Notes: generated by a model not told the origin, from the sequence alone. A stretch of 64,000 bases of DNA from Cryptomeria japonica (GCF_030272615.1 NC_081405.1:153223113-153287112), one strand, 5' to 3'; positions 23,683 to 36,141 are shown, numbered from the stretch's first letter. Numbers and translations are program-made.

Positions 23683-24530
23683 GCATTGATCCAGGCTCCG
23701 ATTTTGTTTATGTAATTTTCATGTTTATGCAAAGACTTCGGAACAACTGTTCCAAATATATCTTGTTCGTTTTATAACTATTTTGGGAGAGGTCGAGTTT
23801 TCAGGGAGACCTCCCCCATTCTAAAAACTATAAATTAAGGGAAGATAGATAGAATAGGGGGTTAGATTATGTAAAGAATTTTAGTTAATTTTTGGGTTTG
23901 TGATTCTTCTGTTTTGTAAAAATCTTGTGGGAAGGAAGGATCAGATTGGTTTTGAAATCTGGAATCAAAAAGGATTTATATATGTATTATCGTGCCTTTG
24001 TCGCATAATATATATATATATATATAAAGATCATACTGTTTTTGGGAGAAGGAAAATCTGTGGGTTTTGAATCTGTGTAGACACATATCTTTGTATATGC
24101 TTATCTAATCAAACAATAGTAATGATCTTTCTATTGCAGAAAATTATTATTTTTCTGGTACTCCTTCCTATGAGTGTTTGTTTTTAGGAAAAGATTTGTG
24201 TTTGAGAATAGATTCGGTTTCTTTTTATCTATTCTTTTCTTATCTATATTGTTGAAATGGTTTTCTGAACTTTGTTTCAGTTACTTCCATCTCTTGTATT
24301 GGAAAGATTGGAAAGATAGTTTTTCTCATAAATATGTGTGAAATATTGGCCTCTCATCCAAGAATGAAGTAGGCAGCCTTCCATGCTTTCAGGTTAAAAG
24401 CATACCACTCAAATAAAATTAATTAGATTATTTCTTGAATAACTAAAATAGGGAGTTGTACCTATGGAAAATTCAGAGGGAAGTGGTTTATATAACACTT
24501 GCCCAACTATTTAGTTGAACACTTGTCTTT
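23683..24530. other. Non-coding spacer after ORF B
   Basis: AT-rich. It has a TATA-like ACTATAAATTAAGG near 23,828 and an (AT)n run at about 24,007-24,028. The promoter-like word and its position suggest a decayed LTR, but no PBS or terminal repeat could be paired. Confidence 0.4.
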
Positions 24531-24538
24531 AAAAGAAG

Positions 24539-25755
24539 GTGACAGAGTTTGAAATTGATCATTTTAAGAAAGGCAAAATCTATTCACTAACAGTTGGCAA
24601 CTCTAACATCAGATATATGCACTATGAAGAAGATAATGTGCAAGATGTGCATGATGGAGATGTCTTTGTGGTTTTCACTCGTTCACAAGCACAAGAAGCA
24701 CAACCACCTGTCAATACAAAGAGTGATGAATCCTCACAAGTCAAGGACTCTCAACACTTTCTGGTTGTTATTGCTAAGCATGGAGCTCCTTTACCAAATC
24801 CTCAAAAAGACAACTCCATTCCTAAAGACAATGCGAAGGATAAAAATGTAAGTGCTCCTTCGACTGCTGCAATTTTTTTTATACCTGTTAATTCTTCTAC
24901 ACCTACATCAAAGACTAGTGTACCTAATGTTTCAAGTTCTCAAAATAAGAACCTTAATCAATCTTTGATTAATTATTTTCAGTCATTTATTATAGATCAT
25001 GCTAGAAAAATTAAGAACAAATGTCTGAGGTAGAATTTTTGAGATTCAATCCGGATCAATTTGATCATTTGGTCAAATTAGTAAAAGAGAAAGATACTTC
25101 CTCAAGTAATCTTCCCAAATCCAAAATATCCCAAAATAAATTAATGAGTTCTCCTTCTCCTGTAGAAAAGATAGAACCATTTTATATCTCCTTGTTGATT
25201 AATGGTCATAAGTAAAGTAATTGTGTAATTGATTCTAGAGCATCTGACAATGTTATGCCAGCCAAAGTTGCCAATGATCTTGGTTTAACCTTGAATAAGA
25301 TGTTTGGTAGATGCTTTTCTATAGATAACAAGAAAGTCCCATTAATAGGTCAGATTAAAGATGCACGATTTTCTTTTGTCGCATTCCCGGATAAGAAGAT
25401 CAAAATGACAGTATTGGTAGCTGATGTATCAGCTTCTTATGGCATACTACTGGGAAGAAACTTTTGTAGAGATGTTGGAGGCGAATTGAATATGGATATG
25501 ACTAAAGCATGTATTCCCATCAAGGGAGAGATCAAAAAGTTGTATCCAGAAAAGGAATCACAATACACCATTGTGAAATCCGATGATCAACAGGCCCAAA
25601 TTCTTTTTGAGTCATCAAGTATGGGCAATTATTTCTTATATGTTGATGATGAGTTTGAAGTTTTACCTAAAATTGAGGATGTTATTTCACTTGATGAAAG
25701 TTCATGTGATTGTGAGAGTATTGTTGTTGAGTCTATGGGATCCTCAACTCCATAA
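24539..25755 (+). pseudogene. Gypsy1 gag C-terminus and aspartic protease
   Basis: The first part (to about 25,030) is a low-complexity linker containing 'VFTRSQAQEAQPPV', typical of the gag-protease junction of Tat-like elements. After a frame change near 25,025 the protease follows: 'CVIDSRASDNVMP' (about 25,224-25,263), 'FSFVAFPDKKIKMTVLVADV' and 'YGILLGRNF' (about 25,438-25,464). The active-site triad is Asp-Ser-Arg where Asp-Ser-Gly is expected, a GGA to AGA change that should abolish activity. A stop lies at 25,213. The frame then runs without shift into the RNase H at 25,758. Confidence 0.8.
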
Positions 25756-25757
25756 GA

Positions 25758-26233
25758 GAAACCGCTCAATTTTGATACTATCAGTGTTGGTGGTCCAAAT
25801 GATGTTTGGACATTATAGTTTGATAGTAGTTGTTCTTCCACTGGATCAGGGGCAGGTATTGTTTTGGTGTCTCCTGATGGAAAAATGTTCCCATTTTCTT
25901 TCAAGTTACAATTTGACAATACTAATAATATTGTTGAGTATGAGTCTCTTCTTTTGGGAATGAATGTTTCTCAAAAGAAAGGAATTAAAACTCTGCATGC
26001 TCAGGGAGATGTTGAATTGATTGTTTGTCAAATTAGAAATATCTATCAGACAAGAAGCAATAGGCTAAAGCATTATCGTAAACTTGTGTGGGACTCAATT
26101 AAGGCTCAAGCATTTGATGCCTTTGATCTATCCATTGTTCCTCAGGAATTCAATGATAGAGAAGATTCCTTAGCAATATTTGTGTTGGCATTAACAAAAC
26201 CAGTCAATCCAGAGAACCGGTATATGAGCTAAG
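25758..26233 (+). pseudogene. Gypsy1 second (archaeal-type) RNase H directly after protease
   Basis: Blocks 'FDSSCSSTGSGAGIVLVSP', 'NNIVEYESLLLGM', 'GDVELIVCQIRNIYQT' and 'EDSLAIF' match the extra RNase H of Tat-lineage Gypsy elements (compare 47,385-47,760 in Gypsy2). The four acidic active-site positions are present. Stops lie at 25,753 and about 25,819. The odd point is that it follows protease in the same frame, with no reverse transcriptase or first RNase H between them. Right after its end lies the Copia2 LTR. Confidence 0.8.
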
Positions 26234-26245
26234 ATTTGTCATTGA

Positions 26246-27754
26246 TGTCTAACATTGACTGGTGAAGTGGTATTGGTAGAATGGTGTAGTTCAGTAAGAC
26301 AAGGTGATGACTTACAAACACATGGAAACAACATTGGAAATAGATGACCAAAAGTTCAATTAGCTCAAGGGAAGATAGACTAATCCAACCGGTCTAAAAT
26401 TCAAGAAGATCGGTCATTCTGATGATGATGAAGTCATAAAAGATGACTCGGACAAGAAGACTTGAGGTTATATGCAAATTGAAACCTCATTGGCAAACAG
26501 GGGAAGAGACTTGATGCTAGTACAACAAACTGACAATCAAAGGATGAACCAGTAATATAGAAGTGCAGTGGTAAACCAGTACACCAATATGACAGAAGGA
26601 AGATAGGTGATCACCATAAATCTTAGAGCGGTGATCGGTTATTCAGTTGCGGTGGCAAAAGGTGAGTTGGTCAGCTTGTGTCTTTGCCAAATCATAAGTT
26701 GGTAAGGTCAACTTCAATTAAGATGCAGTCAAGCATGATTACCTACAGATTTTCTAGTTCGCACTTAATTGACTAAACTCAACCCTGAAGTTACTATCTT
26801 TGGAAGATGCAGTGGCAAAATTCATTGAACACTTGGCGGAATTGTTGTAGGGCGCGCACAGAGAAAGAATGGGAGATTTTGAATTTGAAATCTTCCAAAA
26901 TCTATGATTTCTTTTATTGAGGGAACACCTGAAGGTGTCAGCAGAAAATGTATAAAGTATTTTTGAATTCATTCAAAAAGACATGATCGTAAAAATTATA
27001 AAATGAAGATCTTGAAGAAGGAAATCCAAAGTGAAGAGCAGGGTGAGAGGAAGTGCTAAAAGGATTTAGCAGAGTAGAGGATGTTTGAGGTAGACCAGTT
27101 GAGTGCTGAGTTGAGAGTTAGAGAACCAGTAGAGGACAAAGCCAAAGGTCAGAGGACCGGTAGAGTGTAGAGCCGAAGAAGAAAATCGGTGTTGTGCAGA
27201 GTAGACACAACTGGTGTCAATAGAGTATGATTCACATTGTGATCTTATCAAGTTATCAGTAGCTAAGTTATCAGATCACCGATTAGTTCCTTTCTAACCA
27301 TTGCAACTTAAATCCCTTAACTGGGTGGACTTTAGCAGATCCCTTTTGTAAAATCCCTTAATCGGGTGACATCTTAATTGATGTTCTCAAGTCCTTTGAT
27401 TAGGCTACCTTTAACAGGGTAAAGGCACTAATCGACCTTATATGAAATCCCTTCGGGTGGCACCTAACAAGTGTCTTTGCAATCTCCTAACAGGGATGGC
27501 TCCTCACCAGGTGTACTCCAGAAGAGTACAAATTTTTTGAGTTCCTACTCACACCATGGTTTTCTCCTATTTGGGTTTCCATGAGATAAATCTTGTTGTC
27601 ACTATCAACTTTTCATGCATGCATATTCTACTTCAGTGATTAAGTATATTGATTAATATTAAATAAATGCATATTAGAGTTAAAAGTTTTAATTGTGAAA
27701 AACTGATCAAGTGCTAATTCACCCCTCCCCTCTCAGCACCGGTTGGGACTAACA
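26246..27754 (+). repeat. Copia2 5' LTR
   Basis: The end is firm: GGGACTAACA followed by the PBS at 27,757. The start at TGTCTAACATTG is the best candidate because it makes TGT...ACA termini and directly follows the end of the Gypsy1 RNase H frame. The 3' LTR is missing, so neither start nor target duplication can be confirmed. Confidence 0.65.
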
Positions 27755-27756
27755 AT

Positions 27757-27768
27757 TGGTATCAGAGC
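27757..27768 (+). promoter_or_regulatory. Primer binding site of Copia2
   Basis: Exact TGGTATCAGAGC, the tRNA-Met type site, two bases after the LTR end. Confidence 0.93.
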
Positions 27769-27819
27769 ATCAGGTCTTTAGAATCAGAAGAAGCTTAATC
27801 AGCTTAAGGAAAGATCCAA

Positions 27820-30800
27820 GATGATGTGAAAGGAGGGTCCTAAGCTCTCTAAGGAGAATTACACCTTATGGGGTGGAAGAATGAAACTTTATCTAAGATC
27901 CCTAGGAGAACATTACTAGAATCATGTAAACACAGAGTACATTGAACCTTCGGGGACTCTCACTCCAGACCAGATCAAGGAAAGGCAAGATAATATTGTT
28001 GCTATGGATCTGATTGTCAACACTCTTTCAGATAATGAATTTACTGAGGTTCAATATTTGAAAACAACTTTTCATATATGGAATAAGATGAAGACAACCT
28101 ATGGGGGAGATCCTCATATTCAAAAAGATAAAGTAGATACCCTAAGAGGAAAATATGATGAGATGAGGATGCAAGAAGGAGAAAACATAGAGTGGTATAG
28201 AAAGAGAATAAAGGATGTAGTAAACTCCATTAAAAGTGTTGGAGGAAAGCTTAAGGAGAAGGATGTGGTTAGAAAAATCCTAAGAACCTTGCTACCACAA
28301 TATGCCATAAGGGTCTCTACTATCTAGGAACTCAGATCCTTGGGAACAATTAATGTATCTCTTGACTCACTGATCGGTAAGTTGATTGCTTTTGAACTGA
28401 GCAATTATGGCAACAGTCTACCAAATATTGATGTTGCTTTCAAAACCTCCATGATGCATGCACCAATAAGGAAAAGGAAAGAAACCAGAAGTAGTTATAC
28501 TATAAGAACCAGTCATTCCCATGAAAGTGACAACCTGTTAACTGAGGAACAAGAACAAGATGAAATTGAAGCTCTATTGGCAAGAAGATTTCCAAGAGGA
28601 AAAGGAAAGTATAAAGGTGAATTACCCTTAAAGTGCTTCTCCTATAATAAGATAGGTCATATTGCTTCAAGATGTCCTGACAATGATAGAGACAGGAAGG
28701 ATAATTTCAGAAGCTACAGGGACAAGAGAAAGAAGGAATGTTATCTTCAAAAGAAGGAGTCATTGATGAAGAATCAGAAGGATCTAATGGACATGGAATT
28801 TCATTTGTGGTAGTCAAGGAGGATAGCACAAAGGAAGGAGATATGGCATTGATTTCTAGTACAAACCAATGTGGAGAATGGGTGATTGATAGTGGTTGCA
28901 CTCACCACATGACCGGTGACAGAAACAAATTCCTCAGCATGAAGGACTGCAATGGAGGAATTTTGAGATTCACAAATGATGCTCCTTATACAGTAAAAGG
29001 TAAGGGATCTATAGCCCTAAATTTTAAAACAAATTGTGAAGATGTCTATTGGGTATAAGGGCTAAAATATAGTCTGTTAAGTATTGTACAACTTAATAAT
29101 AAGGGTTATCGGTTAGAATTCAATGAAGGAATATGCAAAATAAATGACAAATCAGGAACTCTGATTGCTACCGGTAAATAGTCTAGAGGCAATTTGTTTC
29201 ACGTAGACACCACCATAGGTAATTGTCTAATGGAAAAGGTAGTTGTCTAATGGAAAAGGTAGAATATAGTTGGTTGTGGCACAAATTATTGTGTCATGTT
29301 AACCTTGGTATGCCTAATATAGTGAAACCTGAAAAAATGCTATGTGCAAAGAATGTCAACTAGGAAAGTTGGCCAGTTCTAGTTTCAGCAGTAAATCCCT
29401 TTCATTTGAAAATGTGTTGGACTTAGTTCATACAGACCTGTGTGGTCCTATGAGAACCAAGAGTTTCTATGGAGACCGGTATTTTATGTTGTTTGTGGAT
29501 GATTTTTCAAGAATGATGCAGGCTATATTCTTGAAGGAAAAATATGAAGCCTTTCACATGTTTAAATTCTTTAAGGCTCAAGTAGAGAGAGGAACTGGTA
29601 ATAATATGAAGTGTCTGAGATCAGATAGAGGAGGAGAGTTCACCTCTCAAGAGTTCATGAATTACTGCGAGGAACAGGGAATTATGAGACAAATGTCTGC
29701 ACCCAGAACCCCTCAACAGAATGGGGTTGTTGAAAGAAGAAACAAAACTCTTATTGATTGTGCAAGGACTCTGATGATACAGAAGGACATTCCACATATT
29801 TTCTGGAGAGAAGTAATAAGCACTGTTGTATACACCTTGAACCGAATACAGGTAAAGAAAGGGAAAAATAAAACTCCCTATGAATTATGGTGTGGATACT
29901 CACCTAATTTTTGTTATTTCAAAGTATTTGGAAGCATGTGTTATATCAAGAGAGATGAGTACACTGGAAAATTTGATCCCAAGAGTGATGAAGGAACCTT
30001 CTTAGGTTACTCCACAAAAAGCAAGGCATATCGGTGTTTGAACAAAAGGACCGGTAAGATTGTGGAAAGTGCAAATGTCAAAGTAGATGAGTACTCTGAG
30101 AAAAATGAACAAGACAGTAAGAGTGAACCAGAGGACTATAAAGGGTTTGAGTACAATGTATCGATGGAACCTACTGAAGAAGATCATGTTGAAGTAGCAC
30201 ATGAAGAAGCCTATGAAGTAGAACCTGCACTACCAGTTGAAGAATCTCCAAGAAGTGAACTGGTATTGGCTAAGTATGTTAGAAACAATCACTATGTAGA
30301 AAATATTATCGGTGACAAAGATGCAGGAGTTCTAACCAGAAGAAGAGCAAGAGAGAATGGTTGTATTCTCTCCATATTTGAGCCCAAAACAACAAAGGAG
30401 GCTCTAAAAGATGATGACTGGGTCAAAACCATGGAAGAAGAACTGGAGAAAATTGAGAAAAATGATACATGGACTCTGGTGCCCAGACCGGGAAACAAAA
30501 ATATGATAGGCACTAAGTGGGTGTTCATAAATAAAATGGACGAATCTGGTAAAGTGATAAGAAACAAAGAAAGATTAGTCTATAAGGGCTATGCAAGAAG
30601 AATGAACTATGGAGAAACCTTCGCACCGGTGGCCAGGCTAGAAGGGGTCATAATTTTGTTGGCCTATGTTGCTTACAAAAAATTTTAAGTTTATCAAATG
30701 GATGTCAAATCGTCATTCTTAAATGGTGTGTTAGAGGAAGAAGTTTACATAGAGCACCCAAAATGGTTTGTATCTGAAGATGGAAGAAATATGGTATGCA

Positions 30801-31697
30801 AGTTGCAAAAGGCTCTATATGGGTTGAAACAAGCACCAAGAGCTTGGTATGAGAGGTTGCACTCATATCTACTAAGCATAGGGTTCAAAAGAACCAGTGA
30901 TAATAATAACTTGTATCTAAAAAGTGGATCTTAAGGAAAACATCTAATTGCTGAGATATTTGTAGATGACATCATATTTGGAGGAGATGATGAGATGAGC
31001 AGAAGATTTGCAGAACAAATAAAGAAAGAATTTGACATGTCCATGATTGGCGAGATAAAAAAATTTATTGGCTTGCAAGTCTCACAGCTAAAGAATGGCA
31101 TCTTCATTAGTTAGACTAAGTACATAAGGGAAATTCTGAAAACTTTTGGAATGGAATATTGCAAACCTATTGGAACTCCAATGGTTATAGGTTGCAAGCT
31201 CTCTAAATATGATGAGGCTAAAGAAGTGAATGAGATACTTTATCGGCCCATGATCAGTAAGTTGTAGTATGCAGTACATAGTAGACCAAACATGGCGCAA
31301 GATGTTGGCTTGGTTGCCAGATTTTTTGCAAATCCGAAAGAGACTCACATGGTGGTAGTCAAGAGAATATTTAGATACCTCAAGGGGACTGATGAGTATG
31401 GTCTTTGGTATCCACATAAGGGATACTTCAGCTTAAGTGTCTTCACTGATTCAGATTGGGTAGGGAACATTGATGATAGAAAGAGCACTAGTGGAGGTGC
31501 ATTCTTTCTTGGAGATAGGATTGTATCTTGGACAAACTAGAAACAAAACTGCATATATCAATCCACAGCTGAAGCAAAGTATGTAGTTGTTGCAATCAAC
31601 TCCACATAGATAGTTTGGATCAAGCAATTGTTGGAAGGTATCCAAGAAAATGTGATTGGACCGGTAGTGATTCATTGTGACAACACCAGTGTGAACT
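27820..31697 (+). pseudogene. Copia2 gag-pol, truncated in RNase H
   Basis: Near-complete Copia polyprotein. Gag runs over about 27,840-28,680 ('WGGRMKLYLRS', 'DEMRMQEGENIEWY'); its zinc knuckle at about 28,628-28,675 has the second Cys replaced by Tyr. Protease 'WVIDSGCTHHMTG' lies at about 28,878-28,918 with the DSG triad intact. Integrase (29,342-29,900) has 'CKECQLGK', catalytic Asp in 'HTDLCGP', Asp in 'LRSDRGGEF' and Glu in 'NGVVERR'. RT (30,480-31,200) has 'GTKWVF', 'MDVKSSFLNG', 'LYGLKQAPRAWY' and 'FVDDI'. RNase H (31,440-31,697) has 'FTDSDWVG' and 'HCDNTS', where it ends. The stretch 29,342-30,688 is open for 448 codons. Frame changes occur near 28,740 and 29,060-29,340, and stops at 28,326, 29,056, 30,686, 30,932, 31,112, 31,266, 31,538 and 31,606. 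No 3' LTR. Confidence 0.9.
29223..29262. repeat. 20-bp exact tandem duplication in Copia2
   Basis: TTGTCTAATGGAAAAGGTAG occurs twice in a row, between the protease and integrase regions. Not being a multiple of three, it shifts the frame. Confidence 0.9.
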
Positions 31698-33480
31698 ATC
31701 AAGAAAGTATATTATTTGATTTAATTTATGTACGATAGATCAACGCATTTTGTCTGTTTTAGATCCTTGTTTTAATCCATTTTTGCTTTCTTATATGTTG
31801 AATATATATATTATACATATATAATTTTGATTTTAATCTTTCTTTGAATGAATGTAAGTCTGGAAATGAGTTGTATATTCTTTGTTTGGAATGTATTGAA
31901 ATCATTAAATAAATATTATGTTCTTTGTTTGGAATGTTATTGAAATCTAAAAATAAATTGTATTCTTATGCTTGCTACTGTCTGTGTATGTAAATATATT
32001 CATATGTGATCGATTTTTTTTAAAATTTTGTTATGAATGAAATATGAATCTGAAGATGAATATATATTTTCTGTATTTCTTTTAAATATTATTGAAAACT
32101 AAAAATAATTTATATATATTTCTCTATTTTTGAATATCATTAAAAAGTAGAAAACGATTTGCATTCTAAACAAGTATAATACAAATTTAAATTTTAAAGT
32201 TTAAAAAATCTACATATTATGCCTGAAGAAATCCTTGTTCCTTTATGGAATTTGGTTGCATAATTATATAAATATAGACCTCTTATGAAGGAATTAAACT
32301 ATTGTGCATAACACTTTAATATGATCTTGGTATGCCATTCCTTAATGAGTAATAATTATTTTCCTTAGCCATAGCTACAATAATAGATAAGAAGAATAGA
32401 TTAGCAAAATACCAACAATTACACAAATTCTTACATTTAAAAGCTTATATAAAATTTACTTTAGTTTTTAATTATTTTTCAAAGGGGTTAGTTATATTTT
32501 ATTAACTTTGTTGTATTTATAGATATCATGCATACATTAATTTTGAGTGATTGTTGGATTTGAAATGATTGTATTCATGAGAGTTTGTGGAAAGTTTACC
32601 TTTCGGGATGGGTGTCGAATATGGGTTTACAGGAGCACAGAGCTAGTTTTTTTTTCTAGTTCTACTTTTATTTTATCGTATATGATATATGCTTGGCCAA
32701 GCTACTTTAAACCATTGAAATAGATGGATTCTTTTATATATGTTGCTCACTGACATATCCTAATATTTGATCATAGCATGTTCTCGTAGTGATAGGATTA
32801 TGCATGTAGATAATATTAGGCATGCACCAGATTCCCTCCTATTCACAAATTCCCTTTTGCTAAGTATTTCGTGCAGGGTCAGTGATTCTTCATGTCAGGA
32901 GGATCTCTCTGGGGAAGCATAAGCTCTATGGTTGGGTGGAAAAAGCACCTTGACCATGTTTTCGGCTTGATTGTGGAAGAGTATTGAATTTAGACTATTG
33001 GAGATTTCAATGATGCACACATTTCTTGTACTCTTAATTTTATTTGGCTACTTGGCGATGGATTTCCTAAGTCAATTATTTCACCATATTTAATTATGTA
33101 CTTAAAATTCTTGGTTTGGATAATATGGTATATGATGATGATGGCATGTATTGAGATATTACTTATTAATTGATGTAATTAAAAATAACCTATGTCAATA
33201 TGGTAATATTATATTTATTTGAGTTTATGTGATGAAGTTGTATTTCGTACCTTACATCAACTTGTTGTCCCAATTTTTGGATTTTCAAAAATTTGACAAC
33301 CCCTAGGAATTTTTGCTCAAAATGTGTCATTTTTGTCTCCAAGGCATGTTTTACGAGGTGTAGAAATTATAATTGATAGTGTCAAATCATCGAGGGATGT
33401 CTTTTCCATTTTTGTCCAAGCTTTAGTGAGTTTTTACCTTCATTTTAGCCATTTTTTGTGCAATTTCAGGTTTCAAAGCA
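31698..33480. other. AT-rich non-coding stretch
   Basis: No domain found. A 43-bp tandem duplication starts with 'TTCTTTGTTTGGAATG' at 31,878 and 31,921. Around 32,860-33,000 the composition is less AT-rich, but no supported exon emerges. Confidence 0.45.
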
Positions 33481-33547
33481 GTCATTGCAAGTTGTGCAAC
33501 TTTTGGATATCATTGCAAGTAAACTCATTACAAGTAAATGCACTTAC

Positions 33548-34382
33548 TTATAGTCAAGTCTCCAAGACCCAATTACAGGTTGGTTCAATGTTACAAGTCA
33601 AGTGGGGGTTTTATGTCCATCATTGCAAGTGTAAAGGTGTATGATTACATTGCAAGTAAATGAGTTTTAATTGCAATCGGCTCCTAGAGACCCGATTACA
33701 AGTCATCTTTTTGTTGTTATTTTAAATTTTAAGAAGATTGTTCACTTGTAATCAAATCCCTAGGACCTGATTACAAGTATATGTTCATGCACTTGCAATC
33801 AAGGGTTTAGGACCTGATTGCAAGTCTTTTAGTACTTTTTGTTTGCAAACCATGTGCACTTGTATGAGTCTCAGAGACCCAATTGCAAGTAGTTCCTAAA
33901 TGTGTAAAACTTTCCTTCTTTCCATCAAATTCCAAAAACCTAATTATACCTCTTGTTGATTGTTATGTGTCATTTCTAGTCAAAAACCTGACTCATCTTC
34001 TTGAAACTTGTTTTGTTCTTAAAAGACATGTTATGCCTTCCATAGAACTCAATTCCAAGTAGAGGATTTTAAGTTATGTGCTAATGAAACTTGCAATCGG
34101 GTCCTCAAGACCTGAATACAAGTGTTTAATGATATACTTCCCTCTTATTACACTCTCATATGGATTTCCAGGTTTCAAAGAGAGGAGTGCAAGTTCATGA
34201 TTGCACGTAGAATGTATCATACATCATAAGAGTGATTGTAGATTTTCCCCTTTGAAGTTTCAAGTTCAATTTGTTATCAAATCCCCAAGTTCTGATTTCA
34301 AGGGCATATTATGAAGGCTTTCCCACAATATTTCAAGAAATACACACTTGTAGTCGGGTCTTCAAGACCCGATTACAAGTGG
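33548..34382. repeat. Array of palindromes ACTTGYAATC...GATTRCAAGT
   Basis: At least seven units, at about 33,548, 33,671, 33,744, 33,791, 33,858, 34,089 and 34,345, have arms ACTTGTAATC or ACTTGCAATC and the matching GATTACAAGT or GATTGCAAGT around a centre like GGGTC.TCAAGACC. Units at 33,744 and 33,791 are perfect 10-bp stems that differ at the same paired position. The unit at 34,345-34,382 is almost one continuous palindrome. Single-arm copies (TTGCAAGT) are scattered from 33,484. Confidence 0.8.
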
Positions 34383-36136
34383 AAGTGTAAAAAATTTTCT
34401 CTATAGTGCACTTGCCATCAGCCTCCCAAAACTCGAAATTGGTCCAAAATGCACTCAAAAACACTTGAAAATGATTCTATAGGGTCCAATTACAAATGCA
34501 AGCTTATATTTTCCCATTATACATGTGAAATTTCATGTTCATCCTCCATAATTGCAAGTCAGTGGTCTTTTTTTTTCACACATGTAATGCAGTGTTCAAA
34601 ACCCGAAATTGAGCTTTGGCCCCACTTTTGCAGTCCCTTTGTCTCACTCATGTTTGTCCTATTTGCATACACGGTCTACCAAATCAATAAATTAAGGCAT
34701 GGGCCTTTTTTTCCAAGTAGATTCCAAGCTTGGAGAAAGAACAACAACATGACAGAGCCACACAAGGAGATGGATAAGTGATATGAATGATTGAGAGCAT
34801 AAAATGCTTTCAAGATAGAGATAGGCTCCTTACTTCAGCCTTGCAAAGAACCTCCCTCCTGAAAATCCAGTACTACCCCAAGCAAGAAGATAAGATTGAA
34901 GTTCATTGGCCAAAGACACAAAGATAATTAAGCATGCAAATTCCCATTTCAGTTCGAGATGTCTTCACCAATCTTGAATACTTCAAGTTCTAGCATTTTG
35001 AAGTAGCATGAAGATCATCATAGACAAAGGATGATGTAGTTAGAGTCATGTCTTTGGACACATAGAATAGTTTTAATTATGTATTTGTATTTTTTTTTTG
35101 ACAAGTTATATGTAAAAATAAGTTTTGTAATTACAAGTGTCACTTTCACTTGCATTTTTTTAAAATGTAATTACATGTAAAGGAACTACAAGTTGAATTA
35201 GACTAGGAATGTAGTTGGAATAAGTCATGGTGGTTGAGAGAATTTATGAAGTTACTTAGATCCTCCCACCTTTTTCTCAAGGATCCTCTCCTACATATAC
35301 TAGAGAGGGTCTATTGTATTGGATATCTTTTTGGCAAGTAAGTAAACTCTACATAATTTTGCACTTGTAAAGACTTTGAGCTTTGAAATTGCAAATTGTT
35401 TATTCTCAAATAATATCAAGGAGTTGGAATTCTAGACTTTGAGTTGAAGCCATACTTTATGTTCTTGTGTCATATTGGATCATTTGTTTGTACTTATTTG
35501 AGGTTGTGGAAGATTGTTAAGAAGAGCTTCACCCAAAATATTTGCAAACTTTGTACTGCAAATATCAAAGGCAAAATTAGTTTAGTTTGTTGTTAGAAGT
35601 TGATAAAATTTACAAGACTTTACACTTGTAGTAATTCTTATCTAGAGTAATTTAAGGTGAATCATACTTGCATACTTTGTGTTGCCATTGTTGTACATTG
35701 TTATTGTTGCATCGTACTTACAGACTTTGTATTGTTATATGATGTAGATTGTCCTTATTATATCATTTTGAAAAGTGTAGATAGGAATTTAGGAACTCAA
35801 GACTTTGTGCTTGATTGTTGTTTTCTCATCTTGGAGGAAGTGACAGAAGTATTTGTGCTTTCAGGAAACTTCATTTCCTCTCTTGGTTTTATTTTAAAAG
35901 TTGTTGTTATCATTACTTTACATCTATTATTACTTTTTTCTAAAGAGAAAAGGGTATTGTCTTTCTTGAAAAAAGAGGAAAGGTTGCCATCGTACCCATA
36001 TTAGATTAAGTTAGATTTAATTAGTTAATAGAAAAGGGGGATCCTTCCCTAAATTAGGAGAGTTTTATACTCACACATTGTGGTTGAAACCATATTTTTT
36101 CACATCCTCGCGGGTGTACAAAATTTTCAACCAACA
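34383..36136 (+). repeat. LTR-like right end of the composite insertion
   Basis: Ends TTTTCAACCAACA at the CAACT duplication. A TATA-like CATATACTAGAGAGGG lies at about 35,293. The last 100 bases resemble the LTR end at 18,317. The LTR start is uncertain; TGTAGTTAGAG at about 35,034, after a purine-rich AGACAAAGGATGA, is one candidate. Positions 35,806-36,136 are repeated at 52,387-52,717. Confidence 0.5.
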
Positions 36137-36141
36137 CAACT
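36137..36141. repeat. Right target-site duplication of the composite insertion
   Basis: CAACT, partner of 12,366-12,370. Confidence 0.8.

Larger units (their letters stand above)
12371..36136. mobile_element. Composite insertion inside Copia1 pol
   Basis: The block between the two CAACT copies is 23,766 bp and contains pieces of several elements: ORF A, a Tat-type Gypsy fragment with LTR end, PBS, gag, PR and aRNH, ORF B, Copia2, and an LTR-like right end finishing CAACCAACA. The right end is canonical for an LTR (CA-3'), but the left end begins ATCACATACC instead of TG, and I could not find a matching LTR copy at the left. It may be one element enlarged by nested insertions and partial deletion, or several events that ended with an apparent duplication. 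Confidence 0.5.

Noticed and set aside
2192-27768. tRNA-Met-like words as tRNA genes
   Set aside because: Only the 12-base primer complement is present, directly after LTR ends; no cloverleaf.
35657-36004. 115-codon hydrophobic open frame
   Set aside because: Lies in an LTR-like segment, rich in Val/Leu/Cys from T-rich DNA, no known domain, and interrupted in the duplicate by the junction.
17726-36136. LTR-like ends at 18,317 and 36,136 as the LTR pair of one element
   Set aside because: They are only distantly similar, more diverged than the LTRs of the older Copia1 that contains them.
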